64,000 nt of DNA, from contig CAJNAR010000181.1 in assembly GCA_905220665.1 (NCBI GenBank), positions 124,001-188,000 on the forward strand. Direction: 5' to 3'. Each line of letters begins with the position of its first letter. Within the stretch, counting starts at the first letter, position 1. This document shows, in pieces, positions 54,211 through 64,000 of the stretch. The position numbers were made by a program, and so were the translations under genes. The notes beneath the pieces were generated by a model. That model searched no databases. It was not told where the DNA came from and worked only from the letters and a program-made list of their open reading frames with translations. Source of the DNA: Albugo candida. Its lineage: Eukaryota; Oomycota; Peronosporomycetes; Albuginales; Albuginaceae.

Positions 54211-55470
54211 ATGAAGGCACTGATATTGGTCGGAGGATTTGGAACACGTTTGCGTCCACTAACGCTCTCATGCCCGAAACCTTTGGTGGAATTCTGCAAT
54301 AAATCAGTTGTAGTTCACCAGATTGAAGCCCTTGTGGCTGTTGGCGTTACGGAAGTAGTTTTAGCCGTAAATTATCAGCCACAAGTGATGCTGCAAGCAC
54401 TCTCTACAATGGAAGAAAAATACCACATCAAAATATCATGTTCACACGAATCAGAACCATTGGGAACAGCTGGTCCTCTGGCTCTCGCAAAGGATCTTTT
54501 AGATGATGGAGATCCATTCTTCGTTTTGAATAGCGATGTAATCTGTGAATACCCGCTGGAGGCCTTTTTAAGATTTCATCAAAGTCACTCAGGAGAAGGC
54601 ACGATCATGGTCACTCGAGTCGAGGAACCTTCCAAATATGGTGTAATTGTATCGGATGGAGACGGTCAGATTGAGAAGTTTATGGAGAAACCCCAAGAGT
54701 ATGTCGGCAATCAGATCAATGCTGGTATCTATATATTTGATCGTACAATTTTAGATCGAATTCAGGTTTTTTTTACTATTTTTTTGGCATAAGCTTCCAT
54801 TGCTTTATATTTGATTGATAGCTTCGACCAACATCAATTGAAAAGGAAGTTTTTCCCCAGATGGCCGCCGAAGGAAACCTATTTTCTATGCTGATGCCTG
54901 GCTATTGGATGGACATCGGTCAGCCGAAAGATTTCTTATCTGGAATGTGCTTGCATCTGGATTATTTACAGCGCATTAGCTCACATGAGCTCACGAGTGG
55001 ACCCAGATTCATTGGTAATGTTCTTGTGGTACGTACGCATCGTATGCAGATATTGATCGTCAAACCTTAACATGCATCCAACACGAAATAGGATCCCAGT
55101 GCTGTTGTCGGTGAAGCTTGCCTTATTGGACCGGATGTTGTCATCGGACCAAATTGCGTTATAGAAGATGGTGTGCGATTGTGCCGCACAACACTATTAC
55201 GAGGCGTCACAGTACGTGCCAATTCTTGGATTCATTCAACCATCGTCGGCTGGGGCTCCACAATTGGTCGATGGGTACGATCGCATTATTGGAAGACGTA
55301 CTCGCTTTTTCTGACTCAATCGTTCTTCTTCACAGTGTCGTCTGGAAGGAATTACCGTTGTGGGTGAAGATGTTCAGGTGAAAGATGAAAAATTCATCAA
55401 CGGAGGTCTCATTTTACCGCACAAAGCCATTTCCACCAACATTCCGGAGCCAGGGACCATAGTAATGTAG
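54211..55470 (+). CDS. GMPPB: Mannose-1-phosphate guanylyltransferase (GDP-mannose pyrophosphorylase, GMPPB)
   Basis: Four exons: 54211-54765, 54822-55028, 55092-55274 and 55336-55470, with introns of 56, 63 and 61 nt, all phase 0; 359 residues. It converts mannose-1-phosphate and GTP to GDP-mannose, the donor for N-glycans, O-mannose and GPI anchors. The N-terminal Rossmann nucleotidyltransferase domain has '[16 protein letters not shown]' and '[10 protein letters not shown]'; the catalytic-metal Asp is in '[11 protein letters not shown]'. The C-terminal left-handed beta-helix hexapeptides include 'GWGSTIGRW', '[11 protein letters not shown]', 'NGGLILPHK' and the family ending 'EPGTIVM'. All exon joins restore conserved blocks. 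It ends 76 bp before the importin-alpha start on the same strand. Confidence 0.96.
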
Positions 55471-55546
55471 ATAATCACATAATTTGTTACTTCATCCTAT
55501 TATAAGTTTCTAAAAAGAGCCACACTACTTGCGCGCTAGTCAAACA

Positions 55547-57600
55547 ATGTCTAGCGCACGGAAATCCGTAAAGGGAGTCGAAAATAAAGGTGGTTTGACT
55601 GGTCGGCGCAAGCGCCAGGAGACTCTTCTGGGTATACGTAAAGCGAAAAAAGAAGACGTCTACGCGACAAGACGAAATTTGAAGGCAAATCGACCGAAAG
55701 GCACCATCGACGAAGAGAACAATGCTGTGAATCCAACCGGATCGGACGCAAATTCGAAGAAAGATCTGCTTGACAACATCGCCGCTCGGTCTCAATCCTT
55801 GCTTATCGGTACTACAGCTACTTACAATGATGAATTTTCGTTGTAACGCTGCTATACGTGTCACCAGGAATCCAGCATGCAGATCCAGTGACGCGTCAGA
55901 AATCCGTCAGAGGATTTGTGTACCTCTTATCAAGTGGTGTTCCTTCTTTGTTTGATGAATCGGACTCGCAACATTCCGGACTTTGGAACACTATTTTGAC
56001 AGCATTACCGTGGTTTCTTCAGGTACTTAATGAACCTATCCAAAATACAAGGTCGCTGGAAATTCACTCGGATGCGGCATTTGCGCTGCGATTTATTTCG
56101 TCAATGGAAAAAGCGACGTTTGTCATTCAAGCAGGCGCCGTTCCCCGACTGGTGCAATTGTTCCAATCAGGCATATCCGATCTGCAGATTCAAGCAGCTT
56201 GGTGCCTTGGGAATATCGCTTCAGAATCGTCTCAATGCTGTACGGAGGTAATTCAGCAGTTTCCTCCGTCACTCGTACTACCCCATATACAAATGGCTAC
56301 ACCCTCACTTCGAAGAGCTGCAGTGTGGTTACTGCGAAGTTTGATTGAGTACCCCGATGTACTAGAAAAACATAATGCATTGAGCAATACCGTCAAAAAG
56401 GAGATTGTGAATGTCATATGTAATGTGATCCTTCATTTAGCTCGAGATAAAATCAATGCGGTAAAACAAAGCAGCTTGCAAGGGCAAAGCGCAGCATCAG
56501 TTGTCGCGCCAGCTTTGATCTCTCCTTGGCGGCTATTCGAAATATCGACTGGGAAGCCATCTCCAAATGACGTTGCGGTTGTTCGATACTTACGACCAGT
56601 GGATGAGAGCAGGGTTGAAGTCGTCGATGTCGATGTGAATTTCGAAACTGGAGAAAATATGGTTTTTACCGCCCAGATATCGGATCTTCGGCCAATGCCG
56701 GTGGTTGATGAATCACTGAGTAATGATGGCAATGATTCTGACGAGGAAGATCCTGAACTAACAGAAGAAGTTGTTTTGACACTTTGCGACAGTTGCTGGT
56801 CTCTTGTTGAGCTGACTGTATTTGATCAAGAAATGACCGAAGTTATCGTCGCATCAGGCGTTTGTAATTATATAGTGGAATTATTATATATCACCCAAAG
56901 CGCTGTGGTAGTATCTCCTGTACTGAGATTATTGGGAAACATCGTTTCTGGTGAATTGAGTTGCTGTCAGGCAGTCATCGATGCAGGTTTACTATCCGCC
57001 ATGCCTGTGGTCTTGTCCAACGTAAGTCGATCAGTCAGAGAAGAAGCTTGCTGGATACTCTCAAATATTGCCGGTGGTCAAGAGCAGCAGGTGACTGCTA
57101 TGCTACACGCTCCAAATGTCCTCGCCGCGCTGGTAGAACAAATGTCTTGGGCAGAATATCGTGTTCGAAGAGAAGCTACTTGGGCGCTATGCAACATAAT
57201 CGTGCAAAGCAGCGCTGATAGCATCCTGGATCTTATCGGACTTGGTGTTTTGCGATCGTTTTGTCCTCTCTTAGATGAGTGGGAGGACCCAATGCTAGAA
57301 ATGGTGATTCTAGAGACTATGGAAAATCTATTGAGCAAAAACCCACACGAAGGACGCGTTGTCTTGGAAGAGAGTGGCTGTCTTGGAAAATTGGAAGAGC
57401 TGTGCTACGATCAAAATCAGGATGTTAGTGCAATGGCTTCTTCACTTATTGACACGTTTTTCAGCTCAGAAAGCAATGATCACGACGAAAGTGAGTCGAT
57501 AGGTCCATCCATCGTGAGTCAAAATGGTTTAAATTCTGAAGGCAGCAGTAAAGCCTTCAATTTTCGGCCAGTGGAGCAGGGAGTTGAATTCAAATTTTGA
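55547..57600 (+). CDS. Importin-alpha with an inserted domain
   Basis: Two exons, 55547-55808 and 55868-57600, over a 59-nt intron that joins 'SLLIG' to 'IQHADPVTRQKSV'; 664 residues. The N-terminal importin-beta-binding region shows 'GRRKRQETLLGIRKAKKED' and 'RRNL'. ARM repeats follow with the NLS-groove pattern 'QIQAAWCLGNIA', 'AVWLLRSL', 'EEACWILSNIA' and 'REATWALCNI'. The adaptor carries classical-NLS cargo into the nucleus with importin-beta. About 100 residues are inserted between the ARM repeats near residues 305-405, with a beta-rich part ('DVAVVRYLRPVDES' to 'ISDLRPMP') and then an acidic run ('SDEEDPELTEE'); normal importin-alpha lacks this. The family is certain, but the exact orthologue among eukaryotic alphas is not. 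Confidence 0.92.
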
Positions 57601-59711
57601 GTTTTTGTCTTTCAGCGAATGATGCAAATTAATTACTTATATAAAAATCTCTTCAAGTGATGAAAGCATAGAAAAGTATCGATTCCGTTAGAAAAAGTAG
57701 AGTCAATTTGCAGTCAAAGATTCCAAAAGTGATGCAATTTATCAATCGCGTCAAATTGGGTAAGCTCTGCGTCTGTCGCCTTTTGTCAAGTCATGTTGTA
57801 ATCATGCGTCAAATACAACAGACTTTGCGCATGAGGTGAATATATGATATTCGGTGACGCTACGCTTAACACAGCTCTCTTCAGACCAATCGCAAGATCC
57901 CACGTCGCAAAGAGAGCACCGTGTAGTGAAGCTTAATGCAAATAAAAACGCTTGTAAATGATAGAAAATATTTGTCAGCCTACGACTTGAAGGCTGAATC
58001 GAAGACGAATCTTTTCTATTTGAACAAATTTCACGTAAGTGGAATGGAGTTATAATAGTACGAAGACTGTGAAGCGATATATAGTCCTGTCTTTCAACTA
58101 CAATCAGATAAACCTCGCTAGATAATGTGACCTAGCATCCAATTTGTGTGTATCATTAAAAAGACTCGCATTGCCTTAAACAGTCGTACGAATTCAATAA
58201 AGGTGTCCGTACCGTATCATTTACTGATAGTTTCAGCAATCGCTTGTACAACAAATGTAGCTCAGAGTAGCGCAGTTCTTGACTATCGTCAGGTATTGTA
58301 AGCTCCTAATGATTTGCACGTTCGGCTGACTGCATTATAGAGATTAACGTCGAAACCCACGACGTACTGAGCGACTTCTCAAGTTTGATGATTCGAAGAG
58401 GTGATCTCAAGGAGGCAACACGCGATCATCCAAGTCTCACAACACAATTTCAGCATTGATCCAGAACTATTCTTCGAATTATCGTTTCCGACTTTTTCCA
58501 ACGACTCGATACCGCGGCGCACGTGTTGCGACGTAGCGCATATCTACAATGTCGGTGCACTGCATCGCCGAGGTGTGCATTACTTTCCGGTTGATCTCGT
58601 TTCTGCGAGGCGTCAAGTGCCCGAATAGTGTTCCAGCCTTCGCTGCCTGTCATCCATGTCTCTGAGGTGGTTGTTCATACCAGGCTATATAGGTGTCGTC
58701 TAATCCGCTGTACTTAAGCTTTTGTCGACCTTGACATCTCAGACGTTGCTAGTAGCGTTTCGCGGACCACAATTTGTTTAGTAGCAACTGATATGAAGTA
58801 GTATAAAAATGCATTATCATTCTGAATGAGAATACCACAATTGGGTGTGATAATTCTGCCATGCTCTCACCGCTAAAAAGATGCAACAAACATGGACGAA
58901 TGGGGAACAGACGTGAGCACAGTCTATTACTTGGGAATTTTAAATCTCCTTTACTTGCCTTGCGCTGAGTTTTCTCTGTACCTGATAAAAAGCGTGTGCA
59001 TTCGTTCCCCTTGTTTAAATGATTGATCAAGTTACTTGGAGGATGTCAAATTTCAAAGTGACACTTACACAACGCATTTTCACTATAGCAAGCATTGATT
59101 GAGCCCACTGATACAAGCGAAAGGTTCTTTTACACCTCATAGCCTTAAAAGTTTATCAGGAGTATTCGATCGCGCATTGGAGACTTCATGACCTACGAAG
59201 TCTATTGAGTTTCTAAAAGCTCTCCGCTCTATGCTGAAAAGCGATATCGATGTCACAAACACACTGAACGTTATTGATATGAATGCAACTTTCTCAAACT
59301 ATGTGTTGCAGGTCACAGATGCGACAATGATATTTATTGCATTGGATTGATTCACAGCGCCAAAATCGCCAAACGGATTCTCCACAAATATCACAAATTG
59401 AACATTTTTTAAGATAGTCCCAATTCGTGGCACAGTTATGAGAATACCGTCTCAATGTGTCTATGACTCCATGAGAGGCGGAATCACACTGTCGGGATCG
59501 ACGAGTTGCTCTGTGTCACTCCATCAATAGTTACGATTGCCTTCATGGGGAACTCCTTCACGTACAACATAACAATGGAAGCTTAGTAAATAATGACCAT
59601 GCTGATACTGGTGTAGGGTCATTGGGAGATCGGATCACTAACAGCAGCTCATGGATGAAGCAGAAGTGACTACTACATGTGTTGCATCCCTCGGATTTTG
59701 TGGGCGACATT
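57601..59711. other. About 2.1 kb sparse region
   Basis: Only short frames without recognisable features are present, such as 58401-58628 on the plus strand and 58749-59030 on the minus strand. No repeats, transposon ends or RNA genes were recognised. Confidence 0.4.
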
Positions 59712-60509
59712 CTAATTCCGATGGAGAAGCTTGGCTCCTCGAAGGCGTTTACGTTGACGAAGCACCGGATCGGCAACGGAAGAGCGTTTTGGTAGCTGCG
59801 TGCTCTCGTGCATGAAAGTCGGAGCTTGATTGATTGTGGTGGGTTTATCTTTGCTCTTCTGATCCACATTGAGTTTATCCTTCGATCTTTCCACCTCCTC
59901 AGTGAATATAGATATATGCTTCTCACGATGTATTCCAATAAGAAGCGACTGGAGAACATTTGTGCATGTATCCGATTTGGGCTCCAACAATATCAGGTCG
60001 ACACGACCTACAATAATGTGCTCATCCCCAATGCATCAAAATCATTTGTCCGTTGCTACCTTTGCGGATAATTGTTTCAGCGAATTGATATTTGATGATG
60101 AACTGAACGCTACATTCTCCGGCTTCGAATGATGCACCCAGCATATCCGGCTTTTTCAGGGACTCCTAAAAGGCTCCGTTTAAAACTGATACACAACGAG
60201 CGGAAAGTACCTCTAAGATGACCGAGAAATCCTCCAAATTCATTGTAATTCCAATTGTGTCCATCTGTGCGACAAAATAACAAACATATTGCGTTGTTTG
60301 CGATAATTGCTTACGTGTCGTGACCATTGATCAGTATCCATAAAGCATTCATATAGGCCTTCATGAATCGTTCTGTTTTCCCGCTCCGTATAAATGAGAG
60401 CTGTAAACTGATATTCCAATCTCCGATTTGGAGAATTTCTTACGTATAAGAGGCATTGCTGACTCTTTGTCGATCCATTGAATCGATACGAGAAAATCAT
60501 CTTCCGCAT
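59712..60509 (-). CDS. Orphan protein, possible XRCC4/XLF/PAXX-superfamily member
   Basis: Four exons: 60315-60509, 60211-60264, 60060-60165 and 59712-60007, with introns of 50, 45 and 52 nt; 216 residues. The join phases agree throughout, and the combined frame is protein-like where single frames stop. The first 120 residues are beta-rich with a helix pair ('ECFMDTDQWSRH', 'NLEDFSVILEESLKKPDM') and then strands 'ECSVQFIIKYQF' and 'VDLILLEP', like the head domain shared by XRCC4, XLF, PAXX, SAS-6 and CCDC61. A helix follows. The C-terminus is Lys/Arg-rich ('LRQRKRLRGAKLLHRN'), recalling Ku-binding tails of XLF/PAXX. The family is a guess from layout; the gene model is better supported than the name. 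Confidence 0.5.
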
Positions 60510-60648
60510 CCAATTCCCAATATAGTGTCTACCGGTACAGCAACTCGGTATGGATTGCCCGACGCTCTTATGACATATTTTGAGCGTGCGCGTTCAGTTC
60601 CCGTCCTCGTAAGCGTTCGAATGTCATATACACTTATTACTTTATCAA
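60510..60648. promoter_or_regulatory. Short divergent promoter region
   Basis: The start codons of the two orphan genes are 139 bp apart on opposite strands, so the interval probably carries both promoters. No named element is seen. Confidence 0.3.
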
Positions 60649-61164
60649 ATGGCAATGGGTATGAATTCTTTTGGTTGTTATCGAATGCACTAAGACGAGA
60701 ATTTTTATGTAGATAATTTACCTTGTGGTGCTGGCTTCCGCGTACCTCTCGTCAGTACTCTAACGAAACGATCAAAATCGCTAGCGCTTTCATCGTCTAA
60801 CAGCGCTACTGGAGCGTCTAATCTCGTGAAAAAGCCTCAGGAGACGAAAGCGCAGGGTTTTCGGCAGCAATTGACAGAACGTAGCACCAGAACGCACTCG
60901 AAAGAGCTCAATAAAGCGTTGAGGACTAGAAATGCGGCAATTTCGAATAGCATCCATATTCCAAATTGCGTAGAAGTGGAGAAAAGTATCATGATAGAGC
61001 AAGCAAAATCGCAAAGAAGAGCCGAGATTTATGCATTAAATACCATCTTGCGACAACTTCAGCAGGAAAAAATAGCTCAATACATACACCAACAACGTTT
61101 GATGCGAGAAATGCAGCACATATCTTCGACTGAGATGAATTTGGTCGCTGCCATAGGAGTTTGA
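60649..61164 (+). CDS. Small basic helical protein of unknown function
   Basis: A 10-nt first exon, 60649-60658 (ATG GCA ATG G), joins over a 54-nt intron to exon 60713-61164, giving 153 residues ('MAMDNLPCGAGFRVPLVSTL' at the start). Without this tiny exon the open frame has no ATG that would include its protein-like N-terminal 35 residues. The rest is Arg/Gln/Lys-rich helix with 'HIPNCVEVEKSIMIEQA' and a C-terminal coiled-coil-like 'LRQLQQEKIAQYIHQQRL'. An AATAAA follows the stop by about 15 bp. Small basic helical proteins of this kind are common among axonemal inner proteins, but no family is recognised. It is divergent from the possible XRCC4-like gene. Confidence 0.55.
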
Positions 61165-61423
61165 TTCATTAATATTAAATAAATCAAAGGAACAACATTG
61201 CCCGGGCTTTTACTGATGTACCCTCAGTGACCCAATTTCGCTGTTACGCTTTTACCTGACGAAAATCCAATACAAGTACCACTGACTCTGATGTATGAGT
61301 CGATCCTACCACGTGTCGTGGTACCTGCGATAACGACAGCTACGCAGGAGTGACAAATTCATCATAATTACTCATCCAAATAAAGACAATTATTCCTATC
61401 AAATCACGCCGCTGATCGATACG
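61165..61423. other. Intergenic region upstream of the hydrolase gene
   Basis: Holds the 3' end of the small helical gene (AATAAA near 61180) and the promoter of the hydrolase gene. No other structure was seen. Confidence 0.4.
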
Positions 61424-63277
61424 ATGACTTGGACCAACAGTCCGATTCGGACCACAAAGCTGACCGTATGTCGAAGAAACTCGATCGGTAAAGCATCAGT
61501 GCTCTATATGATGTGGCAGCTGATTGTCTTAATCGTTGGCACATGCTTTCTCACGCTTATCATTTTGCATCAATGGCACCTCGAAAAGCTCCAACACCCA
61601 ACGCATCGATTTTTAGAAATGATTGCAAGAAGTAAAGGTGTTCAAGTCACATTGACCCCACGCATAGGATCCACATCGAGCCCAGAGAACACAAAGTTTA
61701 AGGCCATCTTGTTTCCTGTCAAAACCAAAGTTGATGATCGCACTATCCGATTCGATGGACAGCTTTCGTACAGTGTCGGGCATCGAGAATTTAAATTCAC
61801 ATTACTGGAGAACCGGGGCTTTGTCACAATACGCAACCAAACGTCGGGAGCCGTACTTATCACAAAATGCCTGGAACCAGCAAACGTACCTCCACTTCAT
61901 CTCATCACAGATGCCGTTCGTTCGGCACGAGTTATAGACGAGATTTCGTCACATGAATTTAGCATCGAGTGTGGTGATGGAAAGCTCGTCGAAGTATTAT
62001 TTACGGATGAGCCATACGTGTTCTGTGCTGGGAACACATCTCATGTGGTCGATAAAATCCACGGTGAGGACCTAGAAGCCGCTATAGAGCTTTTTTATGA
62101 GCACACAGAAACAACTCCGTCGAGAAGTATTCTGACAATCCCAGAAAACCTTCATTTTGGATCATGTCGTCATCTTGATCAGGACAACTATGACTCGGAT
62201 GACCTCGATGAATCCTCGTTAGCTGATTTTGGTTTGAATTCTGAAAACTCGCCGAGTGTCGCGGGGGCTGTTAAATCACACATCAACAAAGCTCATCGTC
62301 GTCTTCGCTCGCTGTATCAGAGAACCATCCAACCACACATTCAAAGACTTCAAAATCGTGCTTTGGATGTGATGGCTATCTCAAGAGGTCAGCGAAGATT
62401 AGGCGCCTTCAAAACATTACGATGCAAAAATTGCAAAGGTGGAAAGAAAGTGTGCGTGTTCGTTCACGGATATAGACGAAAGGGACTCAAGCCTGGAATC
62501 TCTGAACAGACCTCTTTCAAAGAGTATTGGGGAAGTATTCAAAAACATGTCCCGTGTTGCTCCTCGAGCACGTTTTTGCGTCTCGATACAATGCGCCATG
62601 CATGGATGAGCAGAAATCTCACTTCAAAAGTATGTGAAGCTGCAATCCGACTGACAGGTAGTAAGAATCCAATGAGTCTGGAAAATATCGCTTTGATCGG
62701 TCACTCGATGGGCAATTTGATCATAGCTGCAGCGGTTCTCAATAATGAATGTGCGATCGGTCCAACATCAATGTGGATATCGTTGCAAGGTCCTTTCGTT
62801 GGTACAGAGACTGCCAGTGTATCGAAAAAGTTGTGTGCCTCTGAGGGACCCGCCCGACAAGCTCTAGAAGCATTAAGGCTTTGTCCATACACAGTAGCAG
62901 CTGAGTCGCTTCAATATATCACGTCGAGATACATGACACCGGATATACGACATTGGTATGCAAAGGCGCTGAATGTTCATCGCAAAATGGCTACATCTTG
63001 TCTGTGTGGTGTGAACACAGTGGGGCTCTTGAGTCCGCATTCGGTGATGTATGGGATGCTGAGTTCAGTCACACCACATCACACTCCTAGTGACGGTGTA
63101 GTGGAGATTCGGAGCTGCAAAGGGCTTTTCACTTACGATATGTTTGCGAGAACATACTACAAAAACAGATTTTATGAAGCTAGTATCAATCATGGCGATG
63201 GACGTTTTCTCCATGGAGACGGATGGTGGGGAGCGAATCGAAAACCAATAGCCTGGCTTCAGTGTCAATTTGCCTGA
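61424..63277 (+). CDS. Membrane-anchored alpha/beta hydrolase (lipase-like)
   Basis: Single exon, 617 residues. A signal-anchor helix ('VLYMMWQLIVLIVGTCFLTL', about residues 26-50) suggests a type II membrane protein. Residues 60-220 form a beta-rich region of unknown family ('AILFPVKTKV', 'RFDGQLSYSVG'). An acidic Ser-rich linker follows. The hydrolase part begins with the oxyanion strand 'CVFVHGYR' (about 343) and the nucleophile elbow 'IGHSMGN' (Ser at about 428), as in serine lipases. Likely acid and base residues are in 'TPSDGVV' and 'INHGDGRFLHGDG', with several Cys between ('KVCEAA', 'CLCGV') that could form disulfides in the lumen or outside. Substrate unknown; lipid or ester hydrolysis is the family expectation. 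Confidence 0.78.
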   Translation: MTWTNSPIRTTKLTVCRRNSIGKASVLYMMWQLIVLIVGTCFLTLIILHQWHLEKLQHPTHRFLEMIARSKGVQVTLTPRIGSTSSPENTKFKAILFPVKTKVDDRTIRFDGQLSYSVGHREFKFTLLENRGFVTIRNQTSGAVLITKCLEPANVPPLHLITDAVRSARVIDEISSHEFSIECGDGKLVEVLFTDEPYVFCAGNTSHVVDKIHGEDLEAAIELFYEHTETTPSRSILTIPENLHFGSCRHLDQDNYDSDDLDESSLADFGLNSENSPSVAGAVKSHINKAHRRLRSLYQRTIQPHIQRLQNRALDVMAISRGQRRLGAFKTLRCKNCKGGKKVCVFVHGYRRKGLKPGISEQTSFKEYWGSIQKHVPCCSSSTFLRLDTMRHAWMSRNLTSKVCEAAIRLTGSKNPMSLENIALIGHSMGNLIIAAAVLNNECAIGPTSMWISLQGPFVGTETASVSKKLCASEGPARQALEALRLCPYTVAAESLQYITSRYMTPDIRHWYAKALNVHRKMATSCLCGVNTVGLLSPHSVMYGMLSSVTPHHTPSDGVVEIRSCKGLFTYDMFARTYYKNRFYEASINHGDGRFLHGDGWWGANRKPIAWLQCQFA

Positions 63278-63312
63278 ATCTGTATGAATTTGATAATTAT
63301 ACTTTCTGTTTG

Positions 63313-64000
63313 TTAGGACCTGTTGTTCACTCCAGCAATATTACGAATTTCCTCTTGCAATCCGCTCGAAGTGTCTTGTGTGCCTAAAAATCGCTCTTGC
63401 ATGTCCATAACGTGCTCATTGTCAACTATGCTGTCTTGAGCAACAGCACACTTCCAATCAACGCTTGTGAATACGTAACCATTGCTCTTATCAATTGCTA
63501 AAATGAGTGCTTTAAGCGATGTTGTATCGTGTATTTGTATAGGATGGAATGACACAAGGCTGAAATCTTCAATCACATCGATCAAAGCTTCATTCAGCCG
63601 CCGAAATTTGGATGATACAACAGTCTTTGACTCGTTTATCGATGTGTCCTCATCCAGTATCAGCTTTTGATTCCCATTTTCATCTACCTCATCAACCTGT
63701 AAGCCGAGCCGCTCGGCATCCAACCAATTGAGTAAATATCGTAAATCCAAAACGTCCGTATAATAATCGAGATTGTAAGCTATAAACTCGATATCAGAGC
63801 AGATGAGATATATCACATCAGCACGCATACCCAATTTTCCATACTGCTCCATCAAGTCAACTTTTGATAAAACATTAATATGCGGTAGTTCCAGGCGCAC
63901 CATTGACGCCAGACTCATCAATACGACCGAAATGAATTTGGAGCTATCCGTGCAGTGATGAGCATCGACCAAGTGAACTACTGATAACTGTACAAAGACG
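63313..64000 (-). CDS. GPN2: GPN-loop GTPase 2, C-terminal part (5' end outside window)
   Basis: Two exons within the window, 63831-64000 and 63313-63779, with a 51-nt intron (GTATGC...TATAG). The intron length is a multiple of three and the intron contains no stop, so the unspliced frame also reads through; splicing restores 'YGKLAYNLDYYTDVLDL', which matches GPN2. Other family blocks are 'VHLVDAHHC', 'FISVVLMSLASM', 'ELPHINVLSKVDL' (G4-type NKXD position: SKVD) and 'LIEDFSLVSF...IHD'. GPN2, with GPN1 and GPN3, helps assemble and import RNA polymerase II. The C-terminal 'MDMQERFLG' equals the usual 'IQEKYL' element. The nucleotide-binding N-terminus lies beyond the right edge. Confidence 0.93.
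   Translation of the reverse strand, partial: VFVQLSVVHLVDAHHCTDSSKFISVVLMSLASMVRLELPHINVLSKVDLMEQYGKLGMRADVIYLICSDIEFIAYNLDYYTDVLDLRYLLNWLDAERLGLQVDEVDENGNQKLILDEDTSINESKTVVSSKFRRLNEALIDVIEDFSLVSFHPIQIHDTTSLKALILAIDKSNGYVFTSVDWKCAVAQDSIVDNEHVMDMQERFLGTQDTSSGLQEEIRNIAGVNNRS

Noticed and set aside
60421..60460. A 36-nt GT-AG segment inside exon 1 of the orphan minus-strand gene
   Set aside because: It is shorter than any other intron here and the frame is open without removing it.
1..64000. tRNA, rRNA, CRISPR or bacterial operon features
   Set aside because: I looked for tRNA T-loop motifs and found none with a matching acceptor stem; introns and gene families show nuclear eukaryotic DNA, so CRISPR and operon features are not expected.

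Overview
The window is nuclear DNA of a eukaryote, most likely a plant-parasitic oomycete and possibly close to Albugo (white rust). The evidence is the mix of genes: a seven-transmembrane receptor fused to an inositol-5-phosphatase-type domain (the 'GPCR-bigram' architecture described in oomycetes), flagellar assembly genes expected of a zoospore-forming organism, secreted pectinase-family and leishmanolysin-family proteins, and very short introns (about 41-71 nt) with GTAAGT/GTATGT-like donors and (T/A)AG acceptors. The species is an inference; no rRNA or organellar marker is present.

The window alternates between dense housekeeping blocks and gene-poor stretches. At 1-9.1 kb and 9.1-10.3 kb lie a partial TPR-like gene, a divergent pair of Ctr copper transporters, a PDCD4-like MA3 protein, ZMYND10, CSTF2 (cleavage stimulation factor 64) and a class-IV aminotransferase-like protein. 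Neighbouring genes are often less than 100 bp apart. From 10.3 to 15.2 kb only weak or orphan ORFs are seen, one with a signal peptide. At 15.2-20.2 kb the GPCR/5-phosphatase fusion is followed 55 bp later by a CCDC113/CCDC96-type ciliary coiled-coil gene.

From 20.2 to 36 kb the DNA is gene-poor and holds secreted proteins: a small secreted ORF broken by an in-frame TGA and three GH28 polygalacturonase paralogues, all lacking the conserved GHG histidine. Two roughly 5 kb stretches between them contain nothing I can identify with confidence. From 36 to 45 kb there is a minus-strand run: FACT subunit SSRP1/Pob3, an RS-rich nuclear protein, a kinesin and a GPI-anchored leishmanolysin-like protease. 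From 45 to 49.9 kb the DNA is again sparse, with a small basic coiled-coil gene, a 488-bp MITE with an 8-bp target-site duplication, and a small secreted protein. From 49.9 kb to the end lie a tandem-PH protein, an amino-acid/polyamine permease, ARL16-like GTPase, GDP-mannose pyrophosphorylase, importin-alpha, a divergent pair of orphan genes (one with possible XRCC4/XLF-like features), a membrane-anchored alpha/beta hydrolase, and the C-terminal part of GPN2.

Taken together, the core genes serve RNA processing (CSTF2, PDCD4-like, RS protein), chromatin and nuclear transport (SSRP1, importin-alpha, GPN2), cilium/flagellum building (ZMYND10, CCDC113/96, ARL16, perhaps the kinesin) and glycosylation (GDP-mannose). 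The secreted genes in the sparse regions are the probable host-interface part. The most notable signals are two groups of apparently degenerate enzymes, the receptor-linked 5-phosphatase and the three GH28 proteins, and the MITE.
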